A DNA stretch of 64,000 bases from Bacteroidetes bacterium 4572_112. Lineage in GTDB: Bacteria > Bacteroidota > Bacteroidia > Bacteroidales > UBA1556. Where the stretch lies: NCBI GenBank assembly GCA_002254285.1, contig NIUZ01000001.1, forward strand, positions 11,199 through 75,198, given 5' to 3'. Shown in pieces: positions 25,826 to 34,827 of the stretch (position 1 is the first letter of the stretch; the number at the start of each line of letters is the position of its first letter). The notes beneath the pieces were generated by a model. That model made no database searches, was not told the DNA's origin, and saw only the letters and a program-made list of their open reading frames with translations. A program made the translations under genes and the position numbers.

Positions 25826-26827
25826 TTATTTTGCTTTAATAGCTTCTTTGATTTTCATCTCAACTTCATCAGCTAATTCAGGGTTGTCTTTCATAAGTTG
25901 CTTTACAGCCTCACGCCCTTGTCCGAGCTTAGTTTCGCCATATGAGAACCACGAGCCGCTCTTTTTAACAATATTATATTCAACTCCTAAGTCAACTAAT
26001 TCGCCAGCTTTAGAAAAACCTTCGCCATAAATAACGTCAAGCTCTGCTGTGCGGAATGGAGGTGCTACCTTATTTTTTACAACTTTAATCTTTACTCTGT
26101 TTCCTTTTACGCTATCCACATCCTTAATCTGAGTAGAACGACGAATATCAATACGTACCGAAGCATAAAACTTAAGTGCATTACCACCAGTAGTAGTTTC
26201 AGGGTTACCGAACATTACACCAATTTTTTCGCGAAGCTGATTAATGAAAATACAAGTTGTACCAGTTTTGTTGATAGTACCTGTAAGCTTACGCAATGCT
26301 TGCGACATTAGTCGAGCATGAAGACCCATTTTAGAATCTCCCATCTCGCCTTCAATCTCACTTTTTGGAGTAAGTGCAGCTACAGAGTCAATTACGATAA
26401 TATCGATTGCTCCTGAGCGAATAAGGCTGTCAGTAATCTCTAATGCTTGCTCACCATTGTCTGGCTGCGATACCAAAAGGTTGTCTGTGTCTACACCTAA
26501 TTTCTCAGCATAAAATCTATCAAAAGCGTGCTCTGCATCAATAAATGCTGCTACGCCACCAAGTTTTTGTGCTTCGGCAATTGCGTGAATAGCCAATGTT
26601 GTTTTACCCGATGATTCAGGTCCGTAAATTTCAACAACTCTACCGCGTGGAAAACCACCTATGCCCAAAGCAACATCTAGTCCTATACTTCCTGTTGGAA
26701 TTACTTCAATGTCTTGTATGGTTTCGTCGCCAAGGCGCATGATGCTGCCTTTTCCGTAATTCTTTTCTATTTTGTCCAGAGTAAGCTGTAATGCTTTTAA
26801 TTTCTCTGCCTTTTGATCTTTAGCCAT
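25826..26827 (-). CDS. recA: Recombinase RecA
   Basis: RecA forms ATP-dependent filaments on single-stranded DNA, drives strand exchange and triggers LexA self-cleavage. Walker A is 'GPESSGKT' at residues 69-76. 'FIDAEHAFDRFYAEKLG', 'VIDSVAALTPKSEIEGEMGDS' and the L2 region 'INQLREKIGVMFGNPETTTGG' are all intact. The 333-aa length is typical for Bacteroidota, with a short acidic-to-basic C-terminus. It lies 41 nt downstream of bcp. No LexA-type palindrome was recognised upstream. Confidence 0.99.
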   Translation of the reverse strand: MAKDQKAEKLKALQLTLDKIEKNYGKGSIMRLGDETIQDIEVIPTGSIGLDVALGIGGFPRGRVVEIYGPESSGKTTLAIHAIAEAQKLGGVAAFIDAEHAFDRFYAEKLGVDTDNLLVSQPDNGEQALEITDSLIRSGAIDIIVIDSVAALTPKSEIEGEMGDSKMGLHARLMSQALRKLTGTINKTGTTCIFINQLREKIGVMFGNPETTTGGNALKFYASVRIDIRRSTQIKDVDSVKGNRVKIKVVKNKVAPPFRTAELDVIYGEGFSKAGELVDLGVEYNIVKKSGSWFSYGETKLGQGREAVKQLMKDNPELADEVEMKIKEAIKAK

Positions 26828-26867
26828 TATATTATATTTTTATTGTTTGCTGTTTTAATGTCCTCTA

Positions 26868-27326
26868 TTAATAAGAGGCAAGAATTTGAGCAGTATGCTC
26901 TTTGGTCTTTACTTTTTTAAATACTTTTTCAATGACTCCTTCTTCACTAATGATAAAAGTAGTTCTGAAAATGCCATCATATTCTCTACCATATAATTTC
27001 TTTAATCCCCAAGCACCATATAGCTTAAGAATTTCTTTTTCAGTATCAGGAATTAATGGGTAGGGGAAATTGTATTTTTCTTTAAATCTAATTTGTTTCT
27101 TTGTATCGTCGGCACTAAGACCTAGTATTGCAAAGCCTTTCTCGCTAAGCATTTCATAATTATCTCTCAAGTCGCAAGCTTCATTAGTACAGCCTGGGGT
27201 CATAGCTTTTGGGTATGTAAAAAGTATAAGTTTCTTACCTCTATAATCTTTTAGGCTAATGGTATTGCCCTGTTCATCTACTGTTGTAAAATCTGGTGCA
27301 ATATCGCCTTCTACTAAATGTGTCAT
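26868..27326 (-). CDS. bcp: Thioredoxin-dependent thiol peroxidase (Bcp/PrxQ)
   Basis: This cytoplasmic peroxiredoxin reduces H2O2 and organic peroxides. The peroxidatic Cys46 is in 'KAMTPGCTNEAC' and the resolving Cys51 follows five residues later, the pattern of the atypical 2-Cys PrxQ group. 'APDFTTVDEQGNTISLKDYRGK' starts the fold in the usual way (quoted over two parts). The length (152 aa) is normal. A -7 box lies 44 nt upstream. The next gene, recA, starts 41 nt after its stop, so stress-related co-expression is possible. Confidence 0.95.
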   Translation of the reverse strand: MTHLVEGDIAPDFTTVDEQGNTISLKDYRGKKLILFTYPKAMTPGCTNEACDLRDNYEMLSEKGFAILGLSADDTKKQIRFKEKYNFPYPLIPDTEKEILKLYGAWGLKKLYGREYDGIFRTTFIISEEGVIEKVFKKVKTKEHTAQILASY

Positions 27327-27369
27327 TATTAATCTTTTATTGATTGGGTTCTAATCATTATTGGAATGT

Positions 27370-27377
27370 CAAAGATA
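27370..27377 (-). promoter_or_regulatory. -7 promoter element TATCTTTG for bcp
   Basis: Exact minus-strand TAnnTTTG match, 43 nt before the bcp ATG. Confidence 0.55.
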
Positions 27378-27433
27378 ATGTATTTTAAGGAATAATGATT
27401 ACTTTTTATTTATAATTCTGAAAATTTTCAAAT

Positions 27434-27465
27434 AAAAAAAAGCATTAACTCTAAAGTTAATGCTT
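27434..27465 (-). terminator. Intrinsic terminator after the 245-aa T9SS cargo gene
   Basis: AAGCATTAAC (27440-27449) pairs with GTTAATGCTT (27456-27465) with a 6-nt loop. Read on the minus strand it is followed by T7 (27434-27440). Confidence 0.85.
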
Positions 27466-27490
27466 CAATATTTTTTTGATAAATCCTTAT

Positions 27491-28228
27491 TTATCTAATA
27501 ATAAGCTTTTTAGATGCTAATCTGTTACCGTCAACAATAACATTATAGAAATATACTCCTGATTTCAATTCCGAGATATTAATTTTAGCTCTACTATCAT
27601 TAGTAGAAATTTCTTGATTAAAAACTACGCTTCCCAATATATTTACAACTTCAATATTAGCCATTTGAGCATTATTGATTTCATAATCTACAAAGAAAAA
27701 ATCTTTTGCAGGATTAGGATATGCATCTGATATTGTTACTGAGCTTGTAGTTGAACTAATACTTGCATCTAATGCTACATAGTATTTTACAATAAAGTAA
27801 GTAGAATCAGCAGGGTTGTTTTCGTCAAATACTGAATATGCTATTATTGTTGTTCCTTCGTGTCCTTGAGCTGCATAGTCTGTAGTAAATGCTCCAGTTG
27901 CAATTGATTCTCCAGCAACTATCCAAACTCCAGTTGGCGATAGATTAATGCCTGGAGAAAAACAGCTCCCAAAACAGAAATAATGCAAAGTACTAGGAAC
28001 TTCTGATATTGCCATTTGACGAACTTTATACGAATTAGAATCGACGGTATTAGTGTTTTTAGCAGTAAATTCAAGTGTATGAGGGAATTTATTTAAGTCA
28101 GAACTGAAATATTTTACAGTGTCTCCAAAGTTAACAACATTACTATTATGGTCTGTAATCTCTATTGATTGAGCAAAAAGTGCTGCAAGAAGTAAAGTAA
28201 AAATTGTGGAAAGGTAAATTCTTTTCAT
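27491..28228 (-). CDS. Secreted protein with T9SS type A sorting domain
   Basis: This 245-aa protein has a signal peptide ('IFTLLLAALFAQS') and a C-terminal type A T9SS domain from about residue 165 ('ISDAYPNPAKDFFFVDYEI', 'VNILGSVVFNQEIS', 'LKSGVYFYNVIVDG', ending 'ASKKLIIR'). The domain routes it across the outer membrane, after which it is cleaved and attached to A-LPS. The middle ~140 residues hold a beta-rich region with two close cysteines ('HYFCFGSCFSPG') and no family I recognise. It lies next to the larger Omp28 cargo gene but each has its own terminator. Confidence 0.87.
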   Translation of the reverse strand: MKRIYLSTIFTLLLAALFAQSIEITDHNSNVVNFGDTVKYFSSDLNKFPHTLEFTAKNTNTVDSNSYKVRQMAISEVPSTLHYFCFGSCFSPGINLSPTGVWIVAGESIATGAFTTDYAAQGHEGTTIIAYSVFDENNPADSTYFIVKYYVALDASISSTTSSVTISDAYPNPAKDFFFVDYEINNAQMANIEVVNILGSVVFNQEISTNDSRAKINISELKSGVYFYNVIVDGNRLASKKLIIR

Positions 28229-28336
28229 ATTGTTATATATTTAATAAATTGTGTGTGTATTCTTATTACGCAAAGATACTTATTTTTCATTAAGTTGATT
28301 TGCTATTTATTGTTATATATAACAGCTCAAAACATA

Positions 28337-28372
28337 AAAAGGTTGCTTCCTAAAAAAAGAAAGCAACCTTTT
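28337..28372 (-). terminator. Intrinsic terminator after the Omp28/T9SS gene
   Basis: AAAAGGTTGCTT (28337-28348) pairs with AAGCAACCTTTT (28361-28372) over 12 bp, and T's follow on the minus strand. Confidence 0.85.
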
Positions 28373-28395
28373 GAAATATTATTTGAAATGAATGA

Positions 28396-30408
28396 TTAGT
28401 TCACTGTCAATTTTTTAGTGATAATGCTGTTATTAATGTTAATTTGAATAACATAAATACCTTGAGCTAATTCAGAGATATTTACTTTTTGGTTTTGAGA
28501 ACCAGCATTAAGAGTTCCAAGATCAGCGTTAATTACTTCTTGGCCTAAGTTATTAAGTACAGAATAAGTAACATTAGCTTTTTCAGCTAATTCAATATCA
28601 AGGTTGAATTGATCAACAGCAGGGTTAGGATAAACGCTAACAGTGTTGTTGTTCTCAGGAGTTGCTATGCTAACATCAGTAGAGTTATAAACTCTAATGT
28701 CGTCAAAGTAAAGGTTGTTACCATAAGCAGAAGTTCCTAGGAATTCAATAATAACATCAGCAGTATTGTTATAAGCGCTTAAGTCGATATCAGCAGAAGC
28801 CCATTGATCAATAGCTGGGAAGAAGTTACCATCACCTTTTGGAGGAGCAGTAGCTAAATCAGCACCTTGCTTAGTCCAAACTGTAGTGAATGTAGCTCCA
28901 CAATCAGTACTAACACGGATATCTAACTTATCATTTTCAGTTGAATACTGAGCATAAGCATAGTTGAATTTAAGACCATAACCAGTATTGCTACTGAAGT
29001 CCATTTTATGGAACATCATGCTAACAGTTTTGTTAGGCTGTATTCCATAATAGTTATAAATATAACTAGTTGCAGATGCACCAAAAGCACCAAGCTCTTG
29101 AGTTGTACCTACTTCTGTTTTATTAACAGTAAAAGCACTTCCTGAACCTTCACCGCTCATGATAGCATTGTTAATTTCGCCTTCAAAAGCAGCATAGCTT
29201 TCAAAATCTTCATTGTATACTGTTCCTATAGTTGCAGATGGCATATGATTAAATATACCAGTAGAAGTTGTATTATTTGATGAAGGAATATCTATTTTAG
29301 TAGCAACACCGTCAAAGTTTACATTTAAAACAATTTCGTTATTCGATGCAGTAATATTTTCAGCAGGGAATGTGAATGTAGCTTCAGCACCTGGAGCAAG
29401 AGCAGCAGTAATTGTTTGAACTACATCAGCACCTCCATTAAGAGAATACTTAACATTAAATGTGTCAGCAGTAATAGTTGTTGAGTTGTTCTTAACTTTT
29501 ACAGAAGGAGTAATTGTAGCATCACAAATACCAGGAACAGTAGTCATATTCTCAACACTTAGGTCGCAAATATCAACTCCTGGAGGAGTTACAAATGTCA
29601 AAACAGCTTCGTTACCAGTAACGATTTCTTGTTGAGTTTCTGTTAAGAAAACTACTATTTCAAGATCAGATAATTCTACAGGAATACTATTGATGTCAGC
29701 AGGTGCAGTATAAGAATATGTTTTAGAATAGAAAGCTGTACCAGTAGTAATAGCTATATCTTCACCCCATTGACCAGTAATTAGGTCGCGCAACATATGC
29801 ATATGGTTGTAATTACCATTAGGTAACATTTGGTCAGGATTTGTTGAGCCACCAGTTTGTGGTCCTTCAAGGTTATTTTGAAGAAGAGCAACATTTAACT
29901 TTAAGTTAGCTGGAGCAGTAGTAGCATCTGTAATATACATTTCAACTAAAATATCAACAACTCTAGTTTGAAGATTTACACTTGCAGTAGCAGCGATATT
30001 TACATAAGAAGCTTGTCCTATTGTAGTAGTAGTTGAAGCAGCCCAGTCACCTCTACCTTGAGCAGTTGTAGAACCACTAAATGCGTGACGATTAATTGTT
30101 CCTGAAGGATAGCCAGTAAGACCAGTTTGACCAGCAATAGCATCACCCCAAGGTGTTCTGAAATCAGGCTCACCTGCTTGTGGAGTTGCATAACTTCCTT
30201 GGTGAATATTAATAGCAAAGAAATCGCCAACATTAGCAGCAGCAATCTGATTGCTTACCTTATGTCCATCAGGGCAATATGTGCAGTGAATTCCTGTGAA
30301 TTCCTCAAGAACAGCATTCTTATTCTCAGGAGTTGTACTTACAATAGTTTGAGCAAACAGAGTAATGCTTGCAAAAGCCATTGCTAAAATAAAAGTAATT
30401 TTTTTCAT
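28396..30408 (-). CDS. Omp28-related cell-surface protein with T9SS type A sorting domain
   Basis: A 670-aa secreted protein. After the signal peptide comes an Omp28-like domain with a CxxC motif: 'VLEEFTGIHCTYCPDGHKVS' at about residues 33-52, then 'FFAINIHQGSY' and 'GLTGYPSGTINRH'. That arrangement looks thioredoxin-like. Ig-like and adhesin-like beta domains fill the middle ('LSVENMTTVPGICDATITPS', 'LYFDDIRVYNSTDV'). The T9SS type A domain is at the C-terminus ('VSVYPNPAVDQFNLDIELA', 'LAQGIYVIQININ', ending 'TKKLTVN'). It faces a divergent TlpA-DUF6029-Omp28 operon with 241 nt between the starts. The role of Omp28 proteins is not settled; a surface redox function is my inference. Confidence 0.88.
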   Translation of the reverse strand: MKKITFILAMAFASITLFAQTIVSTTPENKNAVLEEFTGIHCTYCPDGHKVSNQIAAANVGDFFAINIHQGSYATPQAGEPDFRTPWGDAIAGQTGLTGYPSGTINRHAFSGSTTAQGRGDWAASTTTTIGQASYVNIAATASVNLQTRVVDILVEMYITDATTAPANLKLNVALLQNNLEGPQTGGSTNPDQMLPNGNYNHMHMLRDLITGQWGEDIAITTGTAFYSKTYSYTAPADINSIPVELSDLEIVVFLTETQQEIVTGNEAVLTFVTPPGVDICDLSVENMTTVPGICDATITPSVKVKNNSTTITADTFNVKYSLNGGADVVQTITAALAPGAEATFTFPAENITASNNEIVLNVNFDGVATKIDIPSSNNTTSTGIFNHMPSATIGTVYNEDFESYAAFEGEINNAIMSGEGSGSAFTVNKTEVGTTQELGAFGASATSYIYNYYGIQPNKTVSMMFHKMDFSSNTGYGLKFNYAYAQYSTENDKLDIRVSTDCGATFTTVWTKQGADLATAPPKGDGNFFPAIDQWASADIDLSAYNNTADVIIEFLGTSAYGNNLYFDDIRVYNSTDVSIATPENNNTVSVYPNPAVDQFNLDIELAEKANVTYSVLNNLGQEVINADLGTLNAGSQNQKVNISELAQGIYVIQININNSIITKKLTVN

Positions 30409-30649
30409 GTGTGTAATTTTTGAGTTTAATTAATAATGTTTGGTCGGCTAAAATAGTAAAAAAAGTGATAGATGATAAAATATGTTAATAAACTTGTTTT
30501 AAAAATAACAAATAAATTGCATCTAATTAGTGGCATAAAAAATGGGGAATATATTTATATAAAAATATGTCAACATTTTTCTTATTTTCGCAGTTGAATT
30601 TTAGTTCATTATACTATATAGGCATATAAATTACTAAATACACACACAC

Positions 30650-31162
30650 ATGAAAAAATTACAATTAATGGCAATGCTGTTTGTCACAGTTTTGCTTTTG
30701 TCGTTCACAAGCGGTAATAAAGCAAGCCTTCCTAAGGTTGATGTTAAAGGCATTGATGGAAAAATCGTTAATACATCTACATTTTCAAATGATGGTAATC
30801 CTATGATTATTAGTTTTTGGGCTACTTGGTGCAAGCCTTGTGTTACCGAATTAAATACTATTGCTGAGGTTTACGAAGATTGGCAAGACGAAACAGGAGT
30901 TAAGCTTATTGCTATTTCTGTTGACAATTCTAGAACATCAGGCGGAGTTCTTCCAATGGTGAACGGTAAAGGTTGGGAGTATGAAGTTTTTCTTGATGAA
31001 AACGGTGATTTTAAAAGAGCAATGGGTGTAAATATTGTACCTCATACTTTCCTTATTAATGGTAAAGGCGAAATTGTATGGCAACATACATCTTTTACTG
31101 AAGGTTCGGAACTAGAGCTTATTGAGCTTGTTCGCAAACTGAAAAGAGGAGAAGAAATATAA
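30650..31162 (+). CDS. Secreted TlpA/ResA-like thioredoxin
   Basis: This 170-aa thioredoxin-fold protein has a signal peptide ('MKKLQLMAMLFVTVLLLSF') and the active site 'WATWCKPC' with Cys61 and Cys64. 'HTFLINGKGEIVWQH' contains the expected cis-Pro region ('IVPHTF'). The TlpA/ResA type reduces disulfides in the periplasm. It is the first gene of an operon with a DUF6029-like barrel (70 nt later) and an Omp28 lipoprotein. The upstream box (TATTTTCG near 30583-30590) matches TAnnTTTG except at one base. Confidence 0.9.
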   Translation: MKKLQLMAMLFVTVLLLSFTSGNKASLPKVDVKGIDGKIVNTSTFSNDGNPMIISFWATWCKPCVTELNTIAEVYEDWQDETGVKLIAISVDNSRTSGGVLPMVNGKGWEYEVFLDENGDFKRAMGVNIVPHTFLINGKGEIVWQHTSFTEGSELELIELVRKLKRGEEI

Positions 31163-31232
31163 ATCCATAAAGGAGTTTTAATTCAAAATTAAAGCTCTTT
31201 ATTTTTATTAAGAATTTATTAAATTTAGAAGA

Positions 31233-32882
31233 ATGAAAAGAAATTTACTTTTTTTTGTTTTTATAATATTTGCTTTTGGAAACATTTCTTACGCACAAGT
31301 ATTAGGTGGTGGCGAAGTACATGGAAGCTTCCAAACGGATGCACAATATTATAATAAAGACTCGGTAATTGGAGCTGACGAAATTCCTGAAAAAATGGCT
31401 ATGAATGCATTTTTTGAAATGCGTTATACCAACAAAAAATTTGAAGCAGGAATGCGTTACGAACTATTTATGCCTCAGATGCAGGGTTATGATCCTCGAT
31501 GGAAAGGTAATGGTTTTGGAAATAGATACCTAAGATATAATGGTGATAAAGTGGATGTTACAGTTGGTAACTTTTATGAGCAATTTGGGTCAGGAATGGT
31601 TCTTCGCTCTTATCAAGAATGGAATTTAGGCTTCGATAATGCCTTTGATGGTATTAGAGTAAAGTATAAAATGAAAGCATTAACCATAACAGGTCTTGTT
31701 GCTAAGCAAAGGTTTTATTGGGACCTTGGACCAGGTTTGGTACGTGGTATCGATGCTCAATTATCGGTAAATGATATGTTTTCGAAACTAGCCGATACTA
31801 AAACTCGTGTGTTTGTTGGTGGTAGTTTTGTGAGTCGTTATCAAGTGGATGCAGATCCTTTATTCTGCCTTCCTGAGAATGTTGGCGCTTATGCAGGACG
31901 CTTTCAAGTTTACCATGGTGGTTTTAACTTTAAGTTTGAAGCTGGTGGCAAAATCAATGATCCTAATGCTACAAATAATATGATTTATAAGAATGGTAAT
32001 GCTGTAATTGCCGAAATAGGATATTCTACAAAAGGACTAGGATTTACATTGCAAGCAGAGCGTTCTGATAATATGGACTATCGCTCAAATAGAGCATCTA
32101 CTGGTTTTGATTTGCCTGTGGGATACATTCCTGCAATGAGTCGTCAGCATGCTTATAGCCTTGCTGCTATGTATCCATATGCATCACAAGCAAACGGACA
32201 AATGGGGTTGCAAGCAACCTTATTTTATAAGCTTAAAAAGAAAACTTGGTATGGTGGTAAATACGGTACTAGTGTGGATTTAAACTACTCTGTTTCGCAT
32301 GCCATTGACAAGCAATCGCCTAGTGATACAACTGCTATCGGTGTTGCTGGTACTTATGGTTATACTTCTGATTTCTTTAAAATAGGTGACGAAAAGTATT
32401 ATCACGATTTTAATATTAAACTTACTCGTAAGATAAATAGAAAATGGAAAGTAAGCCTTATGTATATGAATGTATTTTATAATATGCTTATTAACGAAGG
32501 TCATAATGCTCCTAGTGTAAAAGCTAATATTTATATTGCTGATATATGGTGGAAATTTAAACCATATAATTCACTTCATTTAGAAGCTCAGCTGTTAACC
32601 ACAGAGCAAGATGATGGTAATTGGTCATCAGGAATGCTGGAGTATAATCGTAAAGGCTTTTTTGTGGCAGGAATATTACTTTATAATCATGGTATTAGCA
32701 ATAGTCATGGAACAACTGAGGCCGCTTTATACCCTTCATTAACCACTGGTTATACTCATGGTGCTACTCGTATTTCAATGAGCTATGGTAAGCAGCGCGA
32801 GGGAATTCTTTGTGTTGGTGGAGTTTGTAGAGCAGTGCCAGCTTCCAATGGTTTAAGCCTTACTATTAATAGTAGTTTTTAA
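31233..32882 (+). CDS. DUF6029-type outer-membrane protein
   Basis: A 549-aa protein with a signal peptide ('FVFIIFAFGNISYAQ') and alternating beta strands with aromatic girdles. The N-terminal portion ('GEVHGSFQTDAQYYNKDS', 'NAFFEMRYTNKKFEAGMRYE', 'VTVGNFYEQFGSGMVLRSYQ') matches what I recall of the DUF6029 family, found in Bacteroidota beside TlpA and Omp28 genes. It is predicted to sit in the outer membrane as a barrel. It is 19 nt upstream of the Omp28 lipoprotein gene. The molecular function is undescribed to my knowledge. Confidence 0.8.
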   Translation: MKRNLLFFVFIIFAFGNISYAQVLGGGEVHGSFQTDAQYYNKDSVIGADEIPEKMAMNAFFEMRYTNKKFEAGMRYELFMPQMQGYDPRWKGNGFGNRYLRYNGDKVDVTVGNFYEQFGSGMVLRSYQEWNLGFDNAFDGIRVKYKMKALTITGLVAKQRFYWDLGPGLVRGIDAQLSVNDMFSKLADTKTRVFVGGSFVSRYQVDADPLFCLPENVGAYAGRFQVYHGGFNFKFEAGGKINDPNATNNMIYKNGNAVIAEIGYSTKGLGFTLQAERSDNMDYRSNRASTGFDLPVGYIPAMSRQHAYSLAAMYPYASQANGQMGLQATLFYKLKKKTWYGGKYGTSVDLNYSVSHAIDKQSPSDTTAIGVAGTYGYTSDFFKIGDEKYYHDFNIKLTRKINRKWKVSLMYMNVFYNMLINEGHNAPSVKANIYIADIWWKFKPYNSLHLEAQLLTTEQDDGNWSSGMLEYNRKGFFVAGILLYNHGISNSHGTTEAALYPSLTTGYTHGATRISMSYGKQREGILCVGGVCRAVPASNGLSLTINSSF

Positions 32883-32901
32883 TGTTTAAGAATTAATTTT
32901 T

Positions 32902-33762
32902 ATGAAAAAGATATTATTATTTTTTGCTTTATTGTCAGCAGCTTTGGTTATTACCACTTCTTGCGATAAAGTGGATCCATCATGTAATGTTAATACAGGT
33001 GGTGGTTCTAAATCAGATACTATTCGCAAATTATTATTTGAAGATTATACAGGGCACTTATGTACTAATTGCCCTTCAGCACATGCTATATTAGATGATT
33101 TGCATAAAATATATGGTGACAGAATGGTAACTGTTGCTATACATACGGGCTTCTTCTCTATGCAAGCAGCTCCTCCTTACGATGCAGATTATAAATCTGT
33201 TGATGGGGAAGATTTAGCATTGTTTTTTGGTGGAAATACGGCGCCGCTTCCTAAAGGGGTGGTAAATAGAGCTAAAGTAAATGGCTCATACCTTATTGAG
33301 CGTGCTGAGTTTTCTACGGAGGTTTCTAAAGTGCTTACGGACGAAAAGCCAGACTTATATTTAGAGGTGAAACCAACTTATACTGGTGGTAATACTTTTG
33401 ATGTAGAGGTGAAAATTACAGCTATGAAAGATATGCCTGCAGGTAAATATAATCTATCGGTATTGATTACTGAGAGTGATATTGTTTCGGCACAAAAGAA
33501 TGTTGACCCTAATATTAATAATGGACAAGAAATGCTTGACTATCACCATAATCATGTATTGCGTGCCACGGTTAATACTACTTGGGGTGAAGAGTTTGCT
33601 GCTTCAATAAGCAATGGTCAAACGTTTACAAAAACGTATACAAATGTGCCTATAAATGCAGGGTGGGATACTGACAATATTAGTATTGTTGCCTTTGCAT
33701 ACTATGCTGATGGCGCAAAAGAGAAAGAAGTTATTCAAGCACAAGTTGAAGAGCTTAAGTAG
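32902..33762 (+). CDS. Omp28-related lipoprotein with CxxC motif
   Basis: This 286-aa lipoprotein (lipobox 'LVITTSC') carries an Omp28-like domain with the motif 'LFEDYTGHLCTNCPSAHAIL' at about residues 49-68, then 'MVTVAIHTGFFS' and 'APLPKGVVNRAKV'. A beta-sandwich region follows ('YHHNHVLRATVNTTWGEEF'). The CTNC motif sits where the T9SS cargo at 28396 has CTYC. It ends the TlpA-barrel operon. Thiol chemistry at the outer membrane is plausible by motif and by the TlpA neighbour, but no activity is established by sequence. Confidence 0.86.
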   Translation: MKKILLFFALLSAALVITTSCDKVDPSCNVNTGGGSKSDTIRKLLFEDYTGHLCTNCPSAHAILDDLHKIYGDRMVTVAIHTGFFSMQAAPPYDADYKSVDGEDLALFFGGNTAPLPKGVVNRAKVNGSYLIERAEFSTEVSKVLTDEKPDLYLEVKPTYTGGNTFDVEVKITAMKDMPAGKYNLSVLITESDIVSAQKNVDPNINNGQEMLDYHHNHVLRATVNTTWGEEFAASISNGQTFTKTYTNVPINAGWDTDNISIVAFAYYADGAKEKEVIQAQVEELK

Positions 33763-33817
33763 AATAAATGGTAAACCGTAATCAGTGGTAATAAATGTTA
33801 CTACTTTATTACTGAAT

Positions 33818-33845
33818 ACCGATTACCGATTACCGATTACCGATT
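33818..33845. repeat. Tandem repeat of ACCGATT (7 bp, four copies)
   Basis: Four perfect copies run from 33818 to 33845, followed by a partial unit (ACGATTT). It is in the intergenic region downstream of the Omp28 lipoprotein gene, before the terminator at 33910. Confidence 0.9.
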
Positions 33846-33909
33846 ACGATTTAACTAAGGTAGCTAATAATTATAGACTATACTAAACTTAATAATACTA
33901 AGGATTACA

Positions 33910-33949
33910 ATAAAGCCACATTTGTGAAAGCAGATGTGGCTTTATTTAT
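33910..33949 (+). terminator. Intrinsic terminator of the TlpA-DUF6029-Omp28 operon
   Basis: ATAAAGCCACAT (33910-33921) pairs with ATGTGGCTTTAT (33934-33945) over 12 bp, followed by a T-rich tail. Confidence 0.8.
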
Positions 33950-33951
33950 TG

Positions 33952-33959
33952 TATATTTG
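33952..33959 (+). promoter_or_regulatory. -7 promoter element TATATTTG for the aldose epimerase-patatin operon
   Basis: Exact TAnnTTTG match, 22 nt before the ATG at 33982 and directly after the terminator. Confidence 0.6.
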
Positions 33960-33981
33960 TTTCTCTAGAAAATAACGCATA

Positions 33982-34821
33982 ATGAATAAAATAGAAACAA
34001 TAGGAAGCAAATATGAATTGTCGGTAGGTAATAACAAAATCATTATTGATTCTTTGGGTGCAAAAGTTTTAGCATTTTATCAAGATGATGAAAATAGACT
34101 TTATTATGACGCTAAAGATATTTCGCATAGTGGTATTCCATTATGCTTTCCTAGTTTTGGTCCATTAAAAAATAATGAACTAAGAGTTGATAGTGGCAAT
34201 TATGTAATGAAACAGCATGGTTTTGCTCGCGATATGGAGTTCTCTTTATTTGAAAAAACGGATAATTCTATTATGTTTGAGCTTATCTCAAATGAGGAAA
34301 CAATGCTTAAGTTTCCCTTTGAATTTAGCTTTAAAGTAAAATATACAATAAGTGATAATGAACTATTGATAGCATTTGTGTGGCAAAATAAATCGGATAC
34401 AAAATCACCTCTTTCGCCAGGAGTGCATCCTTACTTTAGGGTTTACGATAGGGAAGGAATTATATTGCAAACAAACTCGCTGAGCTATAATCTTAGTGAT
34501 GATTTCTCGGAAGTAAAGACTGTTATTGGAAGTGATTTTTTGGATGCAGCAACGCAAACTAGCTTTATTATAAAAGGTGCGCCAGATATTAATTTGATTA
34601 ATCATAATTCGGAAAATACAAATGTATCGCTAGGCGATAATAAATCGGTGGCTTTGAAATATAGTTCTATGGACTTTGATAGGCTTACTGTATGGCGTAA
34701 AAACGCCCAAGAAGATTATATATGTGTGGAGCCTGCCAATGCTCAAAATAAAATTAATGATAATCCGTTAATGGTTGATGCTGGTGGCGTTTGGGAATCT
34801 AAAGTAATAATTAAGTTTTAG
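33982..34821 (+). CDS. Aldose 1-epimerase family protein (mutarotase-like)
   Basis: This 279-aa protein belongs to the galactose mutarotase/YeaD-like superfamily, which interconverts alpha and beta anomers of sugars or sugar phosphates. Family hallmarks: 'GIPLCFPSFGPL' near residue 51, 'MKQHGFARDMEF' with the first His, and 'LSPGVHPYFRV' with the second His. No signal peptide, so it is cytoplasmic. It has its own -7 box and is followed after 6 nt by a patatin-barrel gene, a pairing with no obvious metabolic link. The substrate is not predictable. Confidence 0.85.
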   Translation: MNKIETIGSKYELSVGNNKIIIDSLGAKVLAFYQDDENRLYYDAKDISHSGIPLCFPSFGPLKNNELRVDSGNYVMKQHGFARDMEFSLFEKTDNSIMFELISNEETMLKFPFEFSFKVKYTISDNELLIAFVWQNKSDTKSPLSPGVHPYFRVYDREGIILQTNSLSYNLSDDFSEVKTVIGSDFLDAATQTSFIIKGAPDINLINHNSENTNVSLGDNKSVALKYSSMDFDRLTVWRKNAQEDYICVEPANAQNKINDNPLMVDAGGVWESKVIIKF

Positions 34822-34827
34822 GAAAAT

